NCBI GenBank assembly: GCA_040357565.1
Contig: JBDODJ010000010.1
Direction: 5' to 3' (one strand)
Origin: Cercozoa sp. M6MM
Lineage: Eukaryota; Endomyxa: Ascetosporea
DNA length: 64,000 nt
Both the position numbers and the translations under genes were made by a program. The notes under the pieces are model-generated. The model searched no databases and was not told the DNA's origin. It worked only from the letters and a program-made list of their open reading frames with translations. The stretch's first letter is position 1; each line of letters starts with the position of its first letter. Shown piece after piece: positions 17,222 through 28,100 of the stretch.

Positions 17222-20052
17222 CGAATCACACAGTGACCCAGCGGCCCAGTAAAAGGGCATCAAAGATGTGCCAAACCTTCAAGGGCTTCGTGACACTGCC
17301 GGACCGAGTCTTCTACGTCCACTATAAAAGAGTAGAGGTAAAAAGGTATAGGGTATCGGCAGACGTTAGTATAGTAACCAATGGTACACAAAGCTCCAAG
17401 AACAAGATGCGACTTCTGAACTCTTTCGGCGTCGCTGTGCTGTGAGTTGATGCGTTTTTTGGCCTAACGAAAGGTAGTGAAGGAACAACATGGGCACGGC
17501 GTAACAGGGTACCTCATTACGAGACAGGTTGTTTCGTTCTTTGAGCCGCTCAATGGCGAGCTCTTCCGGGACCACACAGGTCCAAACCTCGTGGCAGGCT
17601 AGGGGCAAGAAAGATAACAGGGCAAAACGGAAACACAGGGGCGGAATCAGTGAGTATAGTGAGTATCGTATCCGCAGACTCACCTTGGTCCCAGCCCGCC
17701 TCGAGAAGCACCGCGGCCTCAATAACAACGATTTGTACAGACTCGTCTTTCTGTGAGGACGGGCAATGGAAGAAAGAGGAGCAGTGTTTAACAGGAGGAA
17801 GAACTCAATACAGCAAACTGCGCGATACGCTGTTCCGTGAGTTTTGCTATTTCCGGCCACACGATTGAGCATAGCTTCCTATTCACAGAGGAGATAGCAA
17901 CAAGGTAGCATATGGGTGCAGAGGTAACAGGAAAGGGAAAGGAAGATAACTCCATCTGCGCGGGATCGGCGAAAACAATACTGCCAAGGCGACGTCGTTC
18001 GATGTTGCCAGTGTCGTCAATGACCTACGTAGTGCAGCGACACACACAGGAAGCGAAAAGAGGTAACAGCAAAGTAACAGAGTCAACAGGGGAAGTGGCA
18101 TGGATAAATGAAACCCACCTCAGATCCAAAGCACTCTTTGATTGCGTTGAAAGCTGCTGTTCCGGGCAGGTAGACCTGGGGATGAGGTGATAGGTTAAAG
18201 GGAGGGTTACTACATATTGAGATGTACCTCATGACCTAATTTGTCCGCATCCAACTCAACTACTCCTGTTCATCGACGATGTGACAAAAAGGGGTACTAT
18301 AGCTACAAGGGAACTCCAGGGATGGGTACCAGGCAGTTGAGCCAGTCGCTTCGCCATCGAGGTTTTGCCAGATGCGATCCCACCCGTCAACTGGACACAA
18401 GGAGTAGTGAAGGTAGAGCAGCTGATGAGGTAAATGCAAAGGTACGCCAATGCGGTATAGACGCGAACCGGCGCTAAAAATCGTTTTCTTCGGCTCGCGC
18501 ATGAGACTACGCAGAAGGAACAAAATAGAGTCACAGCTACAGTGGATGCCACATGACTAGCACACGACACGAACCGTCCAAGCAGTGCGTGACGTTTCTC
18601 AGTCGAAGACGCCTTGTCGTCTACGGCGGCTACAGCGTTCGCGAATGACAGAAAGAGACGCCAAAGAGGAAACATAGTACACGATGATGATATGAGGTCT
18701 ATGAAGAAATTCGACAACGGCGGCAGCTTTCGCTCATCGCGCATTTGGCCAATCTTGTCCTATTGGACGGAAGGAAGGGTGATGTAGGAGCAATGAATAA
18801 AGGTCAAAAAAGGATAGTTAAAAAATGGAACGAAACAAAGCAAGGAACCACGCCACGTTTTGTCTCAGAGGACGCAACAAAACAGTCAAAGTGGAACCGA
18901 TCGTTAATCTGAAAAGTGGCAACGAGGTAGAGAGGCAGACAGGAATCAGAGTGAACTAAAACTACGGTGGGTCCATAGGGGTCCGGAATGCTTTCGACAA
19001 TAACCTGTACACAACAGGAAAACACATGGTACATAAAGGGGTAACAGTAAAGGTAGCGTACATCAAGCGACGGACGCACGATCTGCAAAAACTCTCGCAC
19101 GGCGCGCATTCGCTCTTGCGTTGTCAGCATCAGCACCGACAGGTGCTTGTCCTGCAAGGAGAACAGGGGATGACATGGGCAACATACGGAAACATGGGGC
19201 AGCAGGAACGACAACGCAGAAGAGTACATCGAGCGGGTAATCAGTGACACCACAGTACATGCTGCTGCTCGACAGCAGAGCGGCAGCCGTCAACAGCAGC
19301 TTGTGTCCTACACAAGGGGTAGCAACGGGGTGGGGATGATTGACGCGGTACCAACATGCAGCTGATCGAAGGTGCCACCGAGTACGGTGAAGTTGAATTG
19401 ATCGCGCATGTGCGTTTGCTCGTCCTGCTTTACTTCCGCAGCGTCATTCGCCGTGACTGAGACCGTCACTGCAAATGGAGACACTCTCCGATAGATACTC
19501 TTTATCCCTGAGAAACACATGTGCTACATGGATCGAGGTCGTCGGACGTCATCACATGGTAGAAGTCGTACAGAGTCTCGTTACTTTGGAACAAGGACAG
19601 GGTTAAAAAAAAACGAAGGTCAAGAGAGATGAGTACACGGGATCCACGGCAAGCACACAGTCGACGCTGTCGTTCGCACTCCGCACGGCCTCATACACCA
19701 CCCGTGCGCGCTGCAGCGCCGTCTCCACTGTCGTATTTTCCTACAAACACGCAGACATGCCTTCTTGTGTAGCTGAAGGCTGCTTGAGTTCAAGTGAAAC
19801 AATATACAAAAATGTCGCTCTCGACGATAAGTCGGTGTCGTGTTCGGACAGCAGCCTCGGCAGCGTGACGAGCGGCACTCTCAGTGTCCACTAAAAGCAG
19901 CATGCAGAAGTCTGGCGCGACATGAAAACACACGTAGGGACAAAACAAGCCGTACGGGCCGACGAGAGACGCAACAACACGCGCGAGAAGCGAGCTGCAT
20001 CACTTGGTACATGCAATGCCCGCTGAAGCAAATCCCGGGTCAAAATAGACAT
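15969..20052 (-). CDS. COASY: Bifunctional CoA synthase (PPAT + dephospho-CoA kinase) with C-terminal HD-domain extension
   Basis: Catalyses the last two steps of coenzyme A synthesis. ATG at 20052 opens MSILTRDLLQRALHVPSD. The PPAT domain shows FTVLGGTFDQLHVG (near 19390), AALLSSSSMYCGVTD, DKHLSVLMLTTQERMRAVRE and VIVESIPDPYGPTVV. The kinase domain begins VQLTGGIASGKTSMAKRLAQ (near 18310-18400, P-loop) and includes EVWTCVVPEELAIERLKERN (near 17580). Domain order and spacing match animal COASY. A stop is possible at 17260 after QCHEALEGLAHL. However, a donor inside that exon (GAAG|GTTTGG, near 17275) joins in phase to ARVRAATWRECSQWERF, and the frame then runs through an HD-domain phosphohydrolase to TGA at 15969. 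I therefore model one fused protein of about 20 exons. The alternative is two same-strand genes overlapping at the stop/start, because ATG overlaps that TGA. Confidence 0.82.
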
Positions 20053-20261
20053 TTTGAAACTGTCCTCGACCAAGACGCGGAAGATGCCAACTCTAAGCCT
20101 CTTGTATGCAATCTGCCGCCTTTTAAAAAACAAAATGAGCGCCGATTTTGAGACAAAAGGATAAGAAAATCCAGGACTGTAGCTCGCCTCCGTCTTACTG
20201 TCTGTGTGTGCTCTAGCTTTTTTGAAAAGATAGGCGCGCGCTCGGCACGTGAACGCACGAA

Positions 20262-23200
20262 ATGAGCGACCTGCAGCTGAATTTCTTCTCGTCGACACCG
20301 TCCGAGGCGTCGACAGGCGCTCCGGCTCGCAGCAAGCAGCGAAGTCGCCGGCAGCGTATTCGCGCGCAGTCTCGCCGACGTGGCGGAAATGCCAGAAAGC
20401 CAAGAAACGTCAATCACAACGATCACGAATACCGGCAAGTCGGCAGGCATGCTGCTGGTCGCCTCGGCCAGCAAGGCCAGCACCAGGGCGACGGTCGCGT
20501 GTACCGTTACCGACCTACAGCGACGCTGGGTGTGTCAGCGAAGAGCAAGGAGGACAGCAGTGCCGAGACGGACAGCTCCGCACCGGCCAAAAAGAAGAAA
20601 AAGAAGAAGGTCGTGCTGTCCGAGAAGGCCAAGGTTGACACGGACAAGAAGCGCAGTGTAGCAGGTACCTGTTTTTGTTTGTTGTCTGTTGTCTGTTGTT
20701 TTTTATGATTTCGCGCAGCGCCCAAACCGCAGGCGATTGACGCAGTACGCACGAATGCGGGCGATGTTGTTGAGAGCGTAGACGCAGTCGCGGTAAATGG
20801 GAGAGGGGATACGAGAGGTGGTAGATGTGAAGGGTTTGGGGGTACGGGTGATAAATTAATTATGCTCTTTCAGGACGCTGCCGCTCTCGCTGCTCTACCA
20901 CAAATGGATCGTGCTGGTAAGATCACCCCACTACACCTCCCTGTCGTTTGCCCCCTGCACACGGTCGATGTAGGTGGTGTCAAGGAGTCGCTGCAACACA
21001 AGATGTCGCGAATTGGCGCGTCTAAGCGCGCGTTCGATGGTGCGTCTCCTTCGCTGAGCATATGTATGGTGTACACTGTTTGTGCACGTGGGTGTGCAGA
21101 CGAGAGTGACTGGCGCGGCATGCGACTGGACGAGCGCCTGGTGCGACAGCTGCGGGAGCACATGCGAATCCTGCAGCCTACACAGGTGCAGACGCGCGCC
21201 GTGCCGGCTTTCCTCGGGCGGCGTGACGTTCTTGTGCGTTCGCCTACGGGCAGTGGCAAAGTAGTCTTGCTTTGCTCTCCCGTTGTCGATACCGTTTGCG
21301 CTGTATGAGAGATGCGAGGTGTGCGCAGACCCTGGCGTACTTGGTGCCATTGGTGCATCGACTCGCTGTATCGTTCGTCTTTGGATTTTATATGGCTTTT
21401 GTTACGTTACACATGTGTATCCTGTGTTTTGGTAGCGCCAGTCGGCCTCGCTGAGCCGAGAGAATGCTGAGGCCAGCTCGGGTGGCGTAACGCGAGCTGA
21501 TGGCACCCTGGCCATCGTGCTGGCTCCTACGCGCGAGCTGTGTCTGCAAATTGGTATCCTTCCCCGTCCTCCTTGTGTTGCCCTCCTGGCCTTACTTCTG
21601 TTTCCCCTGCAGAGGCTCAATTGCAACAGTTGTTGCGGGCTTTCCATTGGCTCGTGCCGGGCGTTGTTATGGTTCGATATCACACGCCACTTTATACCCT
21701 GGAAATCTTATTCATATGGGATTGATTTGCAGGGCGGCGAAAAGAAAAAGAGTGAGAAGGCTCGGTTGCGTAAGGGTGTGACGGCACTCGTGGCCACCCC
21801 AGGTCGGTTGCTGGACCACATGCGCACCACGCAGGTACTTGACTCCCTCCCCTGATTAATACGTTACTCCTTCTTGGTTAGTCGTTTAAGTACGACCGCT
21901 GCGGCATGCTGGTGCTCGACGAGGCCGACCGCCTGCTGGACCTCGGTTTCGAAAAACAGGTGCGCGAGATAGTCGAGTCTCTGCGCGCTGCTGCTTCGCG
22001 CACTGGTGCACGTGGCCGCACACTGCAGGTATCGCTCTCCCCTTCCTTGGCTTGAGTACTCTTGTGTGACTCCCTGGAATACAGACGGCCTTGGTGTCGG
22101 CGACTCTGCCGCTGAAGCTGCGCAAACTGGCAGAATTCGCCCTCCAGGTGCTCTTTATCCCTAGCTTTTTGCTGCAGAAACTGTGCATATTACCCCATTC
22201 TCGCAGAACCCAGTGACAGTGCACAGTACGGCATTGGCCGACGAACAGATCCTAGCGCGCCAGGAGCTTCTGGAAAAGGAGCCGTTCGCTCAGTCGGAAC
22301 AAGAGCAAAACGCAGCGGAGGACGAGCAAGAGCAAGAGCAAGAAGAGGAAGAGTTGCAGAAGCCGCGCCGGCGTGGCGGCATCGATGCAGAGTATTTCTC
22401 ATCCGACGAGGAGTCCGACAGCGAAGATGAGAAAGATCAACAGGTATCTCTCCCATTTTACTTTCCGGAAGGGTAAGTGGGGGCTATCACCTGTGTATCG
22501 ATTTAGATTCCGGAACAAGACGAAGTTGGTGGTGTCGTTGTTGACTCTATTGAGCACTCGGTAAAAAGCAGCAACGGGGTTTGTGGCGTAATACATGTGC
22601 GTGATGTAGTTCCTGGAGACGCCGCCGTCGCTGCGCCTGCCACTGCTTGGTGCCTTTCTGCGACGTGAACTGCTGGATGCCAAGGTACTTGGGGTGTGTG
22701 TCTGTGTGCATGTTAAAATTGTACGCGGGGTATGGCATTGCATTAGTCGGATGGCGAAGCCTGCAAGGTGCTCGTTTTCGTGCAAACAACTGCACAGGCT
22801 GAGTTCTTGTCCGAGCTGCTGCGGCTCTCCTTTTGGTATCTGCATTTTACTCGTGAACTTTATGTGGGCATTATAGTGGTTTATGGAGATTTTAGTTGAA
22901 ATTGTTACATGGGTGTACGTGTGATGTAGGCCGGACATTCACGACTATGCGCACCTGCGAGAAGGCGCCCAGGTAGACTGGAGCAGCGAACATGCCACAC
23001 CGCTTCTCGATACTGAAATTTCAAAACTGCACGGCAACATGTATCCTGCCTTGTTTACTTTTTGGGGTGGGTATTGTGTGCTCCATTCTACTAGGCTGCA
23101 AAAGGAGCGAACTCAGGTGTGGAAGGACTTTGGGTCCAAGGCTGGGTACACGCACTTCTTGCTTTTGCGCGAGGTGTACATATCATTCCGTAATCGCAGA

Positions 23201-24369
23201 GGCATCTTGGTGTGCACGGATGTTGCTGCTCGTGGTCTTGACTTACCTGCTGTGTATGTTTAGCGATCCAGTATGTCATGGTTTTCTGGTCCAATGTATC
23301 ACAACTCTGCGCAGGGATTGGATCGTGCAAATGGACTGTCCGATGGACCTGGCGGATTTCGTGCATCGTGTTGGCCGTACTGCACGCATGGGTCGCAGGG
23401 GTATACTAGATCATACCGCTCCTCTGCGCGCGCGCGTGTGTGTGTGTGTGTGGTGTGTGGTGTGTGCGCCTCGGTGTGCCTGTGTATACCAGTGTCCGTA
23501 GGTCGCGCGATGTTGATGTTGCAACCGTCGGAGAAAGCCATAGTGCCGCTTCTGAGCAAAAAGTTTGGCATTCGTTTCGAGGAGTCGCAGCTGCGCGATG
23601 TGTTGCGTGCATTGGTATAATTCGATTAAGCAGAAGGAAGTTGCCTCGTATGTCTGTATACTTTGAGTGCGCAGGTGGATGATGCCATGAGAACACGTCT
23701 TCGCATTGCGAAACTGAAGGGCATGCATCGACCACCTGGGCATCAGTTGCAGGTATCAGCTCGCGAGCACTACTGTTCTCTGGAACAGTTGTTCTGTGTG
23801 AGCACAGGACCAACTTGAGTTCCTAGTGGCGAATGTTGGCGCCCTGCGCCACAAGGCAACGACGGCGTTCAAGGCCTACCTGCGTGCGTACACTACCTAT
23901 CCGCGCGCTCTCAAGCACATCTTTCACGTGCGCAACTTGCACGTTGGCAAAGTGTGTAAGAGTTTTGCATTGCGCGAGCCTCCGTCCATGCTGAAGATTC
24001 CAGGAATGTTTGTGCCGCACAAACACCGCTCGGCCGGGTCGGGTGACAATGAGAACAGGAGACACCTCGGCGAACCTCGTGACCGCAAGCGTGGTATCCT
24101 AGACAGCAGTGTTGATCACGGTCGAAGGAACTTTACTCACCGGAGCGATGGCAAGAAGCCGTTTGCTAGACCGAAAAAACAGTTTGGCCACAAGCGAACA
24201 CAGAGACCTCTGCGTGGTAGTCGTATCTGTGTGGTTGATGTCCTTGTACACGTGCATGCTGGGTGGGTACGGGTACGTAGGAGAAATTGAATCGGAAAAG
24301 CTGCATCGACCAGTCAAGAAACTGCGCTCCCGCTCTGCGGCAGCCATCACGCTGTCGGAGTTCATGTAG
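20262..24369 (+). CDS. DDX31: DEAD-box RNA helicase, DDX31/Dbp7 family
   Basis: Nucleolar ATP-dependent helicase for large ribosomal subunit assembly. ATG 20262 opens [17 protein letters not shown], then a basic, low-complexity leader with a Lys run (near 20590). The core shows [20 protein letters not shown] (Q motif), SPTGSGK (motif I, near 21245), [10 protein letters not shown] (Ia), TPGRLLDH (Ib), [16 protein letters not shown] (II, near 21915) and [16 protein letters not shown] (III). The C-lobe has [17 protein letters not shown] (V, near 23205-23260) and [14 protein letters not shown] (VI, near 23355). The family-specific tail includes [38 protein letters not shown] and [19 protein letters not shown]. 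The last intron (near 24219-24285) joins to [19 protein letters not shown] and a TAG at 24367. More than 15 introns. The start is 209 bp from the CoA synthase start, head-to-head. Confidence 0.93.
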
Positions 24370-25103
24370 ACAGTCAGTGCTGCGTAACCCTGCACGCGGC
24401 GGACATACCGGTATCGTTTCGATAGCCTATCCTCGAGCTCTATTCCGTTGCAACCCTGTGAGGTTGGAGTTTCAGTCCATTCTCGTTAGATAGTTAGCTA
24501 GTCGTAGTTCATAATCGATCATAGATACGCACGATAGCTAATGAATGCAAGGGGATAAAATGAGAAATCCACTGGAGCAGGCTCCCTCTGCCGTCGTGGC
24601 CTCTTCGTTTACTCCCAAGTGCGGGAGTTCTAAGGGTCACGGAGCGGCTTTGCTCTTTGTGCATCGTTGGCGCGTCCCATGAGCGCACCCATCTCCGTCC
24701 ACTGTCGTGGTGATAGTCGAGCTGTCGAGCGTCGAAGGTGAACGCCTTAAAGACCAAGCTTAAGTCAGGCGATCTAGTCTGCTGTCGCGCGCCACTATCT
24801 CAGATCGCCACCCCCTCTCCGTCTTAGTTGAGTTGTCGGCTAAGCATCCACCGCAAAGTTGTTTATAGAGAGCCATCAATCAACTACTCTATCTTTACTC
24901 TATCTTTTACGTCTGACGTAAATATACGTCCGGATTGGCATTGTGGGTTTTCCTAAGTTTCCTTTGGCGGACCTCTTTATTTGCCCTTGGGTGTCTGGCA
25001 TGTTTAGGTAGCTCCTGAATCTCCTGCCGCCCCCTCCCCGGATGTTTTTAAATTTTATGACAATAGGGACTTATGAGTAGACACGGCTCCTGTCAGGTAT
25101 TGG
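24370..25103. other. Convergent intergenic region with a dispersed repeat copy
   Basis: Lies between the 3' ends of DDX31 and the dynein heavy chain gene. No coding signal. Segments at 24619-24645 and 24683-24714 are near-identical to segments at 57474-57500 and 57652-57684, so this holds one copy of a dispersed repeat. Confidence 0.6.
24619..24721. repeat. Dispersed repeat, copy A
   Basis: Two blocks match a second locus at 57474-57690: a block starting GTGCGGGAGTTC and a block starting CATCTCCGTCCACTGTCG (about 25 nt identical). The blocks are about 40 bp apart here and about 150 bp apart there. No ends, inverted termini or coding capacity are visible. Confidence 0.55.
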
Positions 25104-28100
25104 CTATTCCGTGGAGCACAGGATCGCCACACCGCGTTCAATCCAATGCGCGGGCGAGCGTGTTGTGGTGGGCAAGTGAATGGCCGTCACAAAGCTCAAG
25201 TCTGTTCGCTTCGGTGACGTGTAAACCGGGCATTCATATCGAGTGCTTCGTAACTTCAGCTTCGCACGTGTTGTCGCTGTGCCCACAGTACCACACAATT
25301 GCATGACGTATGTTTGGAGTAAATACGAAAATTGACGGCTGTGCAAAGTACCAGAGAGGTGGATCACAGGAAGAGCTGGGAACAGCTCACGGGGGCGAGC
25401 TTCGGTGATTGTTTTGTTCTTAGAGTCCCAACACGCACCTTCGATGAAGAGACCGCGAATGTAGACGCCTTCATCGGGCGCTTGTTTCACATTCCGAGGG
25501 TCTTCAATCTCAGTCACTTCTGCACACAAGGCGACATCGTCCAAAGCCCACCTTTCTGCTTTGTGCTTGCGCGTAATCTCCTGCAGCGTCGCCGTGCAGA
25601 AACCTTGTGGATTGTAGAAACCAGTCAGCCAGAAAGAAGTGGGGCGTCCTTCGTACAGCCAAGACGTGAGCTGGCCATATCGATCAATGACGCCTTTGAA
25701 CCATGAGTTGAGCGACGTCGCCCTCCATGCAATTTGCATGCCTGCTGCGTCGATGTACCAGAAGCGAACGACATCCCCAACCGAGATATCTTCGAACGCC
25801 TGCGCTAGCTGCGATGTCATGACGACAGTACCTTCGATCGCCATCAGAAGAGACTTTAAGGTCGACTCGACCAAGCGCATTGTTCTTTCAAGTAGCACGC
25901 ACTCTTGGAACAGGAATATGTTGAGAGGGACAGAGAAGCCATCGATTTTGCCAGCAGCCTTGCCGTACATGCTTTCGATTTCTTCACGCGGGCGAGTTCG
26001 GATTCTCTCACGCACGATCTCTTCCTTGAGCTTGTCGATGTTCGGCATGAGATTGAGCAGGCGCTCGCACGTTGCAACCACGATCTGTTCCGGTGAAGCT
26101 TCGTCACTCGTGGTAGTGTCCTTTGGCTGTAAGTCACGGATGGTTTGCAGCAAAAGTCCGCTTTTGGAAGTGCCGTAGACAAGATCCGCGTTGTTGTGTA
26201 AGCCGAATGTAGGAGGGGGAGCATGTGAGGGCAGTGCGTCAATCTTGGTCCGATAACCCTCGATGTTGTCGCACTTGGGAACAACGAACTTCATCTGAGG
26301 CACAAGAGGTGTCTTTCCCGTCACAACCTCCGAGGTTAACAAACGTTCTCCAATCGCGCGCATCAAGCGACCATCATAACCGTCCGTAACTCTGCAAAAA
26401 CAATGGTTGTAAACTACAACTCATACAAGCCGTGTTTCCGCTATTGAAGAAGAAACGCACTTTCCGCCATACTGCACACTCGCAATTTGGTATTTGAGAG
26501 TCTCCCAAGGAGTGACCGGGGACATGTACATGTGCTTTTCAATAACGTTGAGACACATCTCAAGGTCGGACGGCGAAAAGCTGTATGGAATCGCAAACCC
26601 GATAGGACCAAACTTGCGCCTTTCCAGAACCACAGCGTGCAACCACGAGATGGTGTATGCCGCGTCCTGAGTTTCCAACATTTCGTTCGTTTCACAGACA
26701 TAGATAGACTGCTGTTCAGGTACCTTCCACTCTTGACGATCAACACGGTCCAGACGCTCCTTAGTGATTATCGTGTTGTAAATAGTATGCAAGTTGGCGC
26801 GCAAACCGGTCGGTGCCTCGACAGTGATCTTGTCTGCTGCTTGAAGAAGCGAGATTGGGAACTTTTGCGACGGTTCCGAGGTAATCCAGAGACGGAAGGA
26901 ATCAGCCACGGTGATCTCATCAGACAACTTCTTGACGAACGCCTCAAGCTCCGAAATAAAATCGAGTCCAAGATGGCCGTTGCTCAGGAGTGCCCAGTTG
27001 CCCGTCGTCATTGCACGGCGGATGGCTTTACGACCTTCCACTGCTTGGCCCTCGCCCATAGACACAGCCACAAGTTCGAGACCTGCACGCTTGGCTATGG
27101 TCCGAATATCCTCGGTGGGATCCGCACCTGGTGTGAGCACCAGAATCTTGATCTTCTTGGAGTCCACGACGTCACTGATTTGGTGCGTGAGGGGCTTGAC
27201 AAAGTCCTCGCCGAGAGCAGCTTCCACAAATTGATCGACTGAGATAATGACGCGATCTGGACGAATACAGCGAACAAACAGCAAACGCAAAAAACTTTTG
27301 TTGTCAAAGTTCTCTGCCCGCGCGTCAAAGACTGGAATCTCACATTCTTCCGGTGCACTCTTTTCGTACCAGTGTCGGAACGCCTTTTCGTTCCCACTGA
27401 TCACCTGCAGGACATCTTTGTAGAAGTCAACGCTTTGTGACAGTGCGAACGCATTCGCGAAGGAGGCATCCGGTAACCAAGACGAAAAGGCATTTTTGGG
27501 AAGATCTTCAGTCGCGACCGTGGAGCCGCCCTTCAAGAAGACATTCGACTCTGCTGCGGATATTTGTTTCTCATGGAGGGAAATCGTTAACGCGAGAAGC
27601 AAACGCCATGCGACCTATGGCACAACCATCATATCTTTGCCAAGTCCAAGATGTCGAATTTTAAATTACCTTGTCTTTGGCGAACAACGATCGATCCGTG
27701 TGTACGTACATGGAGTATGTGAGATCCCGAATTATGTTGAGTGCTCGTCTAGATACAACCTGCTGTGGATCGCTTCGGCCGCAAGCTGCTTTCACATGCG
27801 CGACCGTCGACTGTAACGCCGATGCGTACATGCAGTTTACGCGAGCAAGACTCGACACGACAAAGTACAGCACACTTCCTCGTGCTGCTATGGATCGATA
27901 CTGCTCACGCTTTCTTGAAATCATTTTTTCTGTGTTTTTCGCAGACTCGATTTTCTCTTCGACTTCGACTGCCTTGGTTTTTGTTTCACTAAACATTTAC
28001 ACGAAATAATAGTTTACACTTTGGAGGATGTCGCTTGTCGGGGAGATTTTACCCCAGCACAGATATGAGAGCTGTGTCTTCCAGCAGATTTCCTTCTGAC

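Noticed and set aside
27661-27996. Separate small gene between dynein exons
   Set aside because: The frame ([20 protein letters not shown]) is the dynein coiled-coil and AAA5-AAA6 linker region, continuous with neighbouring exons once short introns are removed.
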